Shown here: one piece after another, positions 11,480-20,300 of the stretch
How positions within the stretch are numbered: the stretch's first letter is position 1
How the letters are laid out: each line of letters begins with the position of its first letter
Translations under genes and position numbers: made by a program
Notes under the pieces: model-generated
Seen by the model: only the letters and a program-made list of their open reading frames with translations
Told to the model about the DNA's origin: nothing
The model's database searches: none
NCBI GenBank assembly: GCA_016987375.1
Contig: PJRA01000036.1
Location: forward strand, 22,924 to 48,580
DNA: 25,657 nucleotides
Direction of reading: 5' to 3'
DNA from: Brachionus koreanus
Lineage: Eukaryota > Rotifera > Eurotatoria > Ploima > Brachionidae

Positions 11480-12240
11480 ATTGAGCTATGTCAATTTAAA
11501 TTAATCATTTTTATTAAACTATTTTTTATTAAAAAAATAAAATTTTAAAAGTATTATATTTTCATTCATCTAAACTTCACTGTTAAATTTAAAGTGTAAA
11601 TAAAATTCTCTTTTATTTAAACGCCATTTTGTTTCACTTAATTTATTTTTTAAAAAATAAACCTTTGTTTATCATATTTCATGCCTCAACTTTAAGCGAA
11701 AGCAAACTTCAAATTTAACTAGCCAAATTATTTAATAATATTATTTACTGAATTGAGGAGGTAATGGCGTATTTTAAAATACTTAAAGTAAATCAATATA
11801 TATTAAAAACTAATAAGACTACGCTTATTAACTTAACTTGAAAGGTTTCTATAAATTATACCCTAGCCCATTTATTTTTTTAAAATCAGTATTCAAGTCA
11901 TATATTCAGCCATTTTCAGCTGTATTTCCTAAACATAAAAATGTGAACTATTTTTATTCAGTATTAGTTTGTAGGGGTTTTGAGTACTGTAATTTTAAAA
12001 ATGGAGTCATACATTAAAACCAAAATATTAGACATTTGTAAAATTAAGCTATTGTAAACCCCATTGGCCTTTTATTTTTATGGATGTAGCATTTTTGAAA
12101 AAAGATAAGAAGAATTTAGTAAAAGTACAATGATAGCTACCATGTTAATTGAAGTCCTTAGGGAATAAACAATTTTTCATAGGAATAAATAAATTAAATT
12201 AAAAATGAATGAGTTCATATAGAGAATAAATTTTCGATCA
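11480..12240. other. Intergenic, nothing identified
   Basis: A+T-rich sequence without a recognisable reading frame. GGGGTTT near 11975 and AAACCCC near 12058 are a 7-bp inverted repeat about 80 bases apart, of unknown meaning. Confidence 0.6.
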
Positions 12241-12254
12241 TCCATTCGTTTAAA

Positions 12255-12410
12255 TAAGACCAGCTGTAACATGGAGGTCAGTAATCACGAAAGAACTCAT
12301 CGAAGCAATGGTAAAGGCAAAAAAAGACTTGAGTGGAAGTCAAAAGTAATGACCCTAGCTCCACATGAAATGAATAAGGAAAAAGAAATTATTTTAAATC
12401 ATTGTGATTA
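12255..12410 (+). other. Coding-like island beside the mariner relic, unidentified
   Basis: The composition is clearly less A+T-rich than the flanks, and two + strand frames stay open for roughly 35-50 codons with a polar, lysine-rich translation (for example TKELIEAMVKAKKDLSG). I do not recognise a family. It may be a relic of another element or the untranslated end of the adjacent mariner copy. Confidence 0.2.
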
Positions 12411-12439
12411 ATTAATAATAAAATTTTATTATTTTTTTT

Positions 12440-13085
12440 ATTTTAAAAATCTTTACGCTCTAAAGCTTCAAGTCATCTATCAGCTTGTAATTCGAATCCT
12501 TTCTTTTCCAATTCACGGCTTTTAGACCTAAAAAACCTTCTTCAACTTGGTTAGTAAAACGCCGTTCTCTAATTAAGAAAATAAGTCATTGAAGGAAAAA
12601 GATGATAATCAGAAGGAGAAAGATCTGGACTGTATCCTGGATGAGGAAGAAGTTCGATCACTTTCAGATCTTCTATTTTTGACATTTATCTTCTAGCTGT
12701 ACGAGCTCTTAAGTAGTATTGATAAAAATAAACCCAAATTTCGGTTGAAAAAAGATGGATATTTTTTTTGAGTGAAGTATACATTCGTTTTTATTTTTCA
12801 GAATAAAGTTCTACATTTAAAGAACGACCATCTGGAACCTGCTAATCATCAGAAACTGTATTGTCCTTTGAAAATTATAACAAACACATCATTTCTATCA
12901 ATGCGTTAACCACTGTCTGCGTTGATTGAGTTCAACCATTATTTTATGTTATCATATTTCAAAAAAAAATTCATTTCTTATCAAAAGTACTGATCTATCT
13001 GAATAACCGTTTATTTGGAGGACTTTTAAGCAGTTTCCTACAAATTTCAACGCCTTTTCTTGTATCCTTCTTATACTTCACGAGT
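12440..13085 (-). mobile_element. Decayed mariner-family transposase (mariner copy 1)
   Basis: Reading the minus strand from about 13085 to 12445 gives, in order, pieces of a mariner (D,D34D) transposase. RKGVEICRKLL (about 13055-13030) matches the segment before the first catalytic block. TFDKK-IFF matches the usual DEKWIYF block, with TGA in place of the Trp codon and Lys in place of Glu. QTVVNA and PDGRSLNVELY-SEK with KRMYTSLKK follow. Next comes the signature LPHPGYSPDLSPSDYHLF at about 12645-12595, which contains the third catalytic Asp. RRFTNQVEEGF and, in another frame, KSRELEKKGFEL plus a stop and LEALERKDF complete the C terminus. Several in-frame stops and frameshifts make it a pseudogene. 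The expected HDNARPH block is not preserved. I could not find terminal inverted repeats. It lies tail-on to a second mariner fragment on the same strand. Confidence 0.88.
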
Positions 13086-13292
13086 TAATACTGTCGCTAA
13101 TAGGTCTTTTTCCAATAATGGCATATCATTATCAAAATTTCAAAATTTTCATTTAAAGTTTTCACTTTATAAAATTTATAAAACAAAAATTAGAAATGTC
13201 ATTTTCAATTCAATATTGTTTTTTTTTAAATATAATGTATGATTCAAAGTTTTAGAATTTCAAAGATGCTAAAATCAAAAATACTCAATCTT

Positions 13293-13451
13293 TTAAAAAC
13301 TCCAAATTTTATGCCTTAGCATAGTATAATACCGTCTTATTTGGAAGTGAGCCATTGAACGGTAGGAGAAAGGACTTTTAGCTAAATGCGGAAAAAGTTT
13401 GATCGCTTCCATTTCACGATATTTTGGCGCTTTTTGATACCTAGCTTTATT
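13293..13451 (-). pseudogene. Second, shorter mariner-like transposase fragment
   Basis: A minus-strand frame of about 50 codons reads NKARYQ, then EMEAIKLFPH, then FSYRSMAHFQIRR before a stop. Mariner transposases show a DNARPH block, then about 20 residues, then LPHPxYSPDLAPSDYHLFRSMAHFLxxRRF in this order. The middle of the PYSPDLAP block appears deleted or mutated. It repeats the same region of the protein already present in the copy at 12440-13085, so it is a separate, older insertion. The match rests on short motifs and could be partly coincidental. Confidence 0.45.
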
Positions 13452-13507
13452 TTGAATATATCAACCAAGCTTTTATTAAAGCTTACTCTTTTAAAAAACC
13501 AATTGAA

Positions 13508-14972
13508 TTGGTCAAAATAGGACTGATTCATGTGATAAAAATTTTGAAAAGATATCCAGATATAATCACAATTATTGATTTATCTAAAAAATCGTTAATC
13601 AAAAGACTTTTTCAAGTAATTTTTTACATTTTTTTTAAATGTGAACTTTTGAACTTTCAATTTGTATTTACTTTCTATGTTAAGGAATTATGGTCTAAGA
13701 CTAATTTTGATAATCTCCTTGATTTTGAAAGCAACCAAATCATAAAGATCAATATTTCAAAAAAAAATATCGATAATAATCAACATTATATTCAATTAAT
13801 TACTAAAGACAAAATGGATCTAAACTCCACGTTGTCTTTTTGGATGCTAGTAAAGCGTTTGACAAGCTGTAGAGGGATGGTCTTTTCTTCAAACTGATTA
13901 ATCGTGTGCTTGATGGATTGTGCCGTTTACTATATAAATATTACGATATCTCAAAGGTTATTGTTGAATATGAGAACAAATTAGGTGACATTATGGATTC
14001 AACTGAGGGTGTTAAACAAGGAGGTATTCTTTCTCCTTATTCATTTTGTTGATTTTGTTGACAAGATTTTACATTTTCAATTTTGTGTTCAATTTTTTTA
14101 TTAATGACTTATTGACTGAGTGTACTCAGTTAAATCTTGGTGCTTCAATAAATGAAACATATCTATCCGTAATTGGTTACTGCGACGACCTAGTTATTCA
14201 AGCGCCCTCACATGGTCATTGTCAAATTCTGCTCGACAAATGTTCCAGGTTTGCTCAGAAGTGGAAAATTGATTTCAATCCCACGAAATCGGTGGCGTTA
14301 ACTTTGCAAAAAGGCAAGGCCACAGTGATAAGAAATTTTGTTCTAGACGGTTTCAATATTCCCGAAATTAAGAATGTAGAATACTTAGGCCTTCCTATAG
14401 GCAATAGTGAATTCGTTTGGAACTTTGCCGAAGAGAAATGGAAGAAAGTCGAGACAAGCTTCTACTCTCTTTATGGCCTAGGTTGCAAGCCGAAGGTTGC
14501 ATCTCCAGATCTAGTTGTTTTCCTATACAAACAATTCTGTCAATCAATTTTTCGTTATCCTTTGGACTTGTTATTCATGGGGGAGAATAAGCTTAGTGAA
14601 CTAAATATTAGGCAAAATTTACTAATCAAAAGAATGTTTGATATCAAGAAATTTACCAGATTCAGACCGATGTTACAGGCTCTACGTCTTGAATCGGTAG
14701 AACAATTATATATGAAACATAAAATATTTTTTATGGCAATTAAGGAATAGTAAAATATGCTGGGAATTGTTGACGTTTTTGCATTCGGATTATTCACTCT
14801 TTGAACAGAAAAATACATCTTATTGCAAGCAGCTAAAGTATCTAGAGAAGAAAATACATATGATGTAATGAGTTATAGTCAAAAGACCTCAATCGCCATA
14901 ATTGACCATGTATCCTTAGATAAAAACCATGGCTTGGTTGACTCGGTCAAGTTTGTATGTTCGCAAATATAA
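13508..14972 (+). pseudogene. 5'-truncated, frameshifted LINE (non-LTR) reverse transcriptase
   Basis: A nearly full reverse-transcriptase core is spread over three frame changes. A weakly matching N-terminal part (GLIHVIKILKRYPDI...) runs from 13508. Motif A is FLDASKAFDKL at 13837-13869, followed at 13870-13872 by a TAG stop where the family usually has Trp before RDGLFFKLI. Motif B is GVKQGGILSP at 14008-14037. After a frameshift near 14040 comes FFINDLL. Motif C is YCDD at 14178-14189, with LVIQAPS after it, then FNPTKSV and YLGLPIG of the thumb region. The frame shifts again at about 14746 (NSKICWELLTFL) and at about 14845 (YDVMSYSQKTSIAIIDH), ending with TAA at 14970-14972. The active-site residues are intact, but the copy cannot be translated. 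No endonuclease domain, poly(A) tail or target duplication was found. YCDD instead of YADD is unusual but tolerated. Confidence 0.9.
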
Positions 14973-15930
14973 ATTAATATAAAGTTAAATTTAGAATACT
15001 TTCACTTTTATAAAATTTTGAATGTTCTATTAAGAGTAGAATTTTATACGTAGTAAATATTACAAATGTACAAATTATTCTTTTTTTTTTTACTTAATTT
15101 AATGTAATTTTTCTTCTATTTTTGCCCATGGGGTTTTAAACTAATAAATAATAATAAATAATAATTAAATTAAGAAAATTTTAGACAAAAAAGCTTTTTC
15201 CAGCTAATTTTTTTTTAAATATTTGTTTTTTAGAAAAATATTAATTTATCGAAATGGTAACATTTTTGTTTTGTTTGTATCTTAATTTCACAATACCAAA
15301 AATGTTATTTTATTAGTTGATGCTTGAATATTTAATTTATGAAAGTTCATTTTATCATATTTGGTAATATCTGATTGCAGGTCCATTTTTGAGGTTTTAT
15401 TATTAAAAGTTTTACAAAGAAAAAAAAACAAATAAAATAAAGAATAAATGTATAATTATAAAAATTAAAAAATAAGAGTAATACGTAACCATTCATCCCT
15501 TTGATAACTAGATTACTTGATTATCATCGTGTGTGAACTCTTTTCCATTTTTAATTAAAGTAATCTTTTCGAAGTTTTTAAAATAACCAATTGATAGTTA
15601 AATGTTTTCTTTCATTTGAGCTAAACTTTTCTCTTAAGTTTTTGAATTAATAGCTCCATAAATTTAATGAAAAATGATTGTTTTGAAAAAAAATTGTGCT
15701 TTAAAAATGAATTATATGAATTAACTGTTAATCTCGGTTGAAAATTTAATTTAAACCAATTTTTTTTCTCTTTTTTTTCTTGCAAACAGTTATTATCCTA
15801 GCGACACCGGCAGGTTTGGTGTTGCAGCTCTTTTTATCATTATCTTTGATTGTTTTTTTTTGGAAAGATTCTTAATGAGGATTTTGAATCAAAATCAAAT
15901 AGAAAAGCTTTTTAAATAATACTAATTAAA
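14973..15930. other. Intergenic, A+T-rich, no gene seen
   Basis: Nothing with coding character. One compact hairpin is listed separately at 15801-15825. Confidence 0.6.
15801..15825. other. Compact G+C-rich hairpin
   Basis: GCGACACC pairs with GGTGTTGC (8 pairs, one G-U as RNA) around the loop GGCAGGTTT. It stands out in A+T-rich sequence. It may be a fragment of a mobile-element terminus or a structured RNA; no family was recognised. Confidence 0.35.
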
Positions 15931-15933
15931 AAG

Positions 15934-17103
15934 TAAATTACCCAGAATGCTTTAAAACCTTTTGGATATGGAATGCCAAAATGTTGCCTATTTCATTAAA
16001 AAAAGACTATTCATTTTGACATGTCACTAAAAAATGAACACTGATTTTTAAAAATGAAATATTCAACTTTTAATACATGTCTTAAAAAATGAATAAATTA
16101 ACTGTAGCTAAAATACACATCCTGCTTTAGTGCCATCTTTTTAAAACAATTAGGAAACTTATGAAGCAACCAAAAAAAAATTTTGATAAAAAATAAGCCA
16201 TCATTGTTCCTTTATTTAAATTGATTAAAATATTAGTTCAACAAAAGTACATTTCACCAATTATATTTTAATAGATATTTACAAACGACGTCTAAATATC
16301 TAAGCTTTTTAAATTATTTAATACAAACTCTACAATAGAACGAGTCATTTGGCTTGAGGCCTCTAGGTCAACAGTCACTACAGATCCAATTAGAACAATT
16401 TTCACATGAAATCCATTCATCATGAAACTTGCTTTTAGAAAATAAAATTTTACAGCTAAAACAACGTTTTGAAATCAATTCAGACGATTGATTATTTGAT
16501 TGATCTGAGTTGAAGATCTAAGTGGTTTAATTGTAATAGATGACTTGTTTGATTTATTGGAAATTGAAATGTCAATTTTCTTGATGCTGAGATGCATGGT
16601 GTAGTTGGTTGTTCCTTGGTGTTCATTTTTTTAAAGTAAAAATTTCATATGCTCTTAGTTAGATAATAATGGAGAATAGCCGCTCTTTTGAATCCTATTG
16701 TCTAGGATCTTCTCATGAAAATTTTATTTTTCATTTTACGATTTAAGCTTAAAGTTTAGAATTGCTTTTTAATTTAATGAAAAATATAGAAAAATTTCTT
16801 ACATGATTCTAGTTCTTATAGCTAGTCTTATGCTTATTCATTGAAGACAAAAAAATCTTTGAATTTGAAATTTTAATTATGAATTTTACTTACAAAATAC
16901 AAAACTAACTTTCCATTTTTAAAGACATGTCATAAAATTTGAAACAATTTTTGATAACTTTTAAATTTATTCCCTTTTAATTACATGTTATTAAAAGTCA
17001 TTCAAAAATTAATTTTTTTCAAAAAAGTGCTCAATTTTGATTGACATGTTACGAAAATAGAGTACTCTATTTTAATGACATGTTATTTATTTCGGGTAAT
17101 TTA
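15934..17103. mobile_element. Probable non-autonomous DNA transposon with TA-flanked inverted ends and palindrome arrays
   Basis: TAAATTACCC at 15934-15943 is the exact reverse complement of GGGTAATTTA at 17094-17103. Excluding the outer TA, which would be the target duplication used by Tc1/mariner/pogo-type elements, the termini are AATTACCC. Inside each end lie palindromes centred on ACATGT: two at the left (16019, 16075) and four at the right (16925, 16983, 17044, 17078), most flanked by TTTTAAT on one side and its complement on the other. A further perfect 20-bp palindrome (AAAATAGAGTACTCTATTTT) lies at 17054-17073 between the last two. Such subterminal repeats are typical transposase-binding arrays. 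The interior holds a broken PHD-like finger on the minus strand but no transposase core. The inverted ends are short, so the boundaries are tentative. Confidence 0.5.
16314..16517 (-). pseudogene. Broken PHD-like zinc-finger fragment
   Basis: The minus strand from 16517 to the TAA at 16316-16314 is open except for one TGA at 16370-16368. It contains CFSC (first Cys codon 16463-16461), DEWISCENC, NWICSDC and FYCRVC (last Cys codon 16325-16323). The spacing C-x2-C, then W-x2-C-x2-C, W-x-C-x2-C, then FYC-x2-C is that of a PHD finger. The usual His ligand position is Cys here, giving eight Cys instead of C4HC3. The TGA falls in the loop before PRGLKPNDSFYC. PHD fingers of this type occur in chromatin readers and also at the C termini of some pogo-like transposases. 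The second fits its position inside a TA-flanked element. No upstream exon or transposase domain was found. Confidence 0.6.
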
Positions 17104-17161
17104 ATTATTAAGAGGTTTATTAAAATTTATTTATTAAATTATTAAATAATTTTATTATTTA

Positions 17162-17167
17162 TTTATT
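17162..17167 (-). terminator. Distal candidate poly(A) signal for CAND1
   Basis: AATAAA on the minus strand about 165 nt after the CAND1 stop, in very A+T-rich sequence with an overlapping second copy. A nearer AATAAA overlaps the final codons (17336-17341). Which is used cannot be told from sequence. Confidence 0.25.
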
Positions 17168-17331
17168 AAAAATAATTTTTAAATTCGATTTTATAAATCT
17201 AATTTCGAATCTTGAATTCTAAAAAATAAAGTTAAACATAAAATGGAATCGACCAAAAAAAATTAGATAAAAATTGATTACTAAGTCTCTTGAATGAGAA
17301 AAATGTTTAAGTTATGGTGCGAGATTTTTTT

Positions 17332-20300
17332 TTAATTTATTTCCATTGAAACTGTTTCGTTGGAGTCCTTAGCATCGCGCTGAATCGATTCAAACATGCT
17401 GGCCAATTCAGGAGTTGCTCTAATATTTGCCAGAAAGTCGCGCACAAGTGGATTTTTTTCTGCATCAGAGATATTTAGCAGAGAAATAAATGCTCTCAAT
17501 GCCGAACGCTTCAGCTCATCTGTCTTTTCATATTCCTGTTTAACTGCATTACTTTTAACTTTTTGCAAACAAGTATTCACCAGTGGTTCAATCAAACGAT
17601 CAAGACCTTTTATGAAAAAATTCAAAAATCTAATTTATTTGAAATTTTTAACATACGTTGCATTAGAGCATTGGGGCACAAAGTCGAGAGACGAACTAGC
17701 ATCAAATAAGTCAGCATCTTTATATCATAGTGGTCTTTAAGCCCGTCTTCAACGTGGTTTAAGAACTCAAAAATGTCAATTCTATCCAAGCATGAGTCCA
17801 ACAAAGTGTACATGGTTTCAAAAGCGGCTTTTCTCAAGTCCAAACCATCGTCAACCGTGTGCTTAAACGGACCCATTTCGACCTCTCTAATAAGCTCGCT
17901 GCGAACTTTGGTCTCATTGTAAAGGTACTGCATCAAAGTAGAAGGTTGTACATCAGCTCCGTCAACACTCATTCCTTCTTCACTCACTCTGCTCATTGTT
18001 ATCAAGTCTCTGACCAATGATGGTTTATTATGCGCTGCTGAGTTGAATGTTACCAAAGCGACTCGTCTAACATTTATGTCCGTATCTCTTAGTGTGTTCA
18101 AAAATTTGCCCAAATAATTTTTTAGATAAAAATCAATCGGTTGAGGCTTTTTTTTTTAAAATAAAAAAAAAATTTAGAAATTTTTTTGAAAATTTTTTTC
18201 TCACTTGATCAGTTATGGTAAATTTAATAGCAGTAACCACAGTTGCTCTTGCTAGTGCTGACTCGAATTCTAAATATTTTTCCAAATTTTTTAACAAATT
18301 TTCCGGATCTAATAAAGTCAATTTGCCCAGGCATTCAGCCACAACATTTCTCGTTCCTTCTTCACTGCACTCACAGTGTTTTATCAAAATGTTCCATACA
18401 TCATTCATGAAAGGCTTGAGAGCTTCAAAGCCTTTTTCCTGGCTACTCTCATAGCTAATTATCTCTTTTAACGAATTGAATAGCAAATACTGACGCTTAG
18501 AGTTTGAGTTTATTTCATTCAGAATGAATGGTATGTATTTTTGCAAATTGCCAAGACTAAGATAGCCCAAAGCGTATGAAGCAGCCGATTTTACTTCTTC
18601 TAATGGAGATGAAAAAGAGTCTATAATGACCAGTTCTAGATCTGCATGACAGCTCAACTCTCTAAACACAAAATTTTCAAATAAAAAAAAGAAAAATTTT
18701 TTTTTGTTTTTTTTTTACATGTATTTGCCTGTTTCTCCCAAACAAAGCAAAGCCAGAAGTCGCACCGAGTCACGAGATTTGGAATCTTTTATGTCTTGAA
18801 TGAATTTTTTAATGACCAATTGTCCTTCTTCTTGATTAGTGACAGTAAGTGCAGCAATGCACTTGGCTATAGAATAAAAAGCCTGTTTATGAACTGCCAA
18901 ATTGCTGCTCTCATAAACGCCATGGCCATTAGCTGGCTGTATACTCATACTTTGTTCTTTTATAGGCTTAATTAACATCTTTTGTTAGCAAAAAAAAATT
19001 AGAGATTTAAAAATATTTCTTTTTTCGGCATAAAATTACCATAACCAAATCTTGGTATTGAAGACCTGGTTGCTTGTGCTTTACAAGAGAAATAAAAAAC
19101 TCAATTGTTTGCTCAAGTGCAAGACCTTGTAGCAATGGAGATTGTATCAACAAGAGTATTTGATTTAAAATATTTTTTGAAATTAAATTAGGGCCATGAT
19201 TTTGGCAAATTAGAGTCGAAATTTTCAAGGCAACCTAAAAAATAAAATGTTCTTTTCTTTTTTAGATTAATTTTTTAAGCAAAAAATTTACATATGAAAT
19301 GTGAAGATCGTTTTCGGACAATAAAGGTGGTAATTCAACAATAACTATATTTTTAAGTTCTTCAATAGATATTAGTTGACTGTAATTTTTGTAAATTGAC
19401 AACAAAGTATTTATTGAGGAAAGCTTTAGAGTGCGATAGTTTTTCCTCAAAAAAGATGCCAGCAATTGCAATGCTTCGGGAAAAATGGCATTCAACTCGA
19501 CTTTGGTTGGAGAACTGAATAAAGAAAAAAAACTAAAATAAAATTGATCATCTCACTTTACAATTTAAATTACTCTGCGATTGTGTTTATTGCTTTTACG
19601 GCTGTAAGACGAGTTATTTCGTTCTTTAGACGCTCAACTAAAATTGGCCAGCATAAATTTAAATCTTTACCGACTAAGTGTCCTAAATTGCAAATTATCT
19701 GAGCCCTTTAATAAAATTTTTTTAATAATTAGAAATTTTATTTAATAAATTTTCATGACTTAATGCTGTTTAATTAAAGAATAAAATTGTTTTGTCAAAT
19801 AATTGATATTTCATTTTTTATCTAATACATGATTATTTTATCTTAATTTTTTATCTTTTCATTTATTTAATATCAACAAATTTCAAATTCAAATAAAGTA
19901 TTAAATTTTTTTTTAATCAAGAACGAGGAATTAGTATATAATAATCCTGGCCCAAATTTGAAAAGTATTCTCTTATAGTAAAACAGAATTTGATTACATC
20001 GAGTGGTTGATGTGAAATAGAATTCAATGAATAATAATAAAATTTAATTTGTGAAATCTTTAAGATATTTACTTTCAAGAGGAAAACTTTTGTTTTAAAA
20101 ATTTAAGTTTGGGTTTTAGTGAAATTTGGTACAACTAAAAAAATAGAAAATAAATTAATACTTAAAATGATTTTAACTTTTTTTCTCAAGGTTATTACTG
20201 ATTCTATAATAAAACAAGTCTGCTAATGATGTATAAATTACTGCAAAATGCACTACAGTCAAATTTTTCAAAATTTAATTAATGCTAAATTTGCAGAGCT

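Noticed and set aside
13086..13095. UAAUACUGUC, the first ten bases of miR-8/200
   Set aside because: No upstream complementary arm is present and the sequence is beside the mariner relic; treated as coincidence.
13060..13242. 60-codon + strand frame
   Set aside because: Largely the antisense of the mariner remnant and A+T-rich flank, with no domain.
13436..13451. Minus-strand AUAAAGCUAGGU, identical to the start of miR-79/miR-9 3p
   Set aside because: The local fold puts this motif in the loop; no opposite arm with CUAGCUUUAU exists. It lies in the probable second mariner fragment, so the match is likely chance.
14555..14818. 87-codon minus-strand frame
   Set aside because: Antisense shadow of the LINE thumb region.
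17396..17740. 114-codon + strand frame
   Set aside because: Antisense shadow of CAND1 exons 16-17.
19946..19980. CCTGGCCCAAATTTGAAAAGTATTC-like segment resembling a Tc1-type terminal repeat
   Set aside because: No reverse-complement partner was found in the intron or nearby, so a transposon end cannot be supported.
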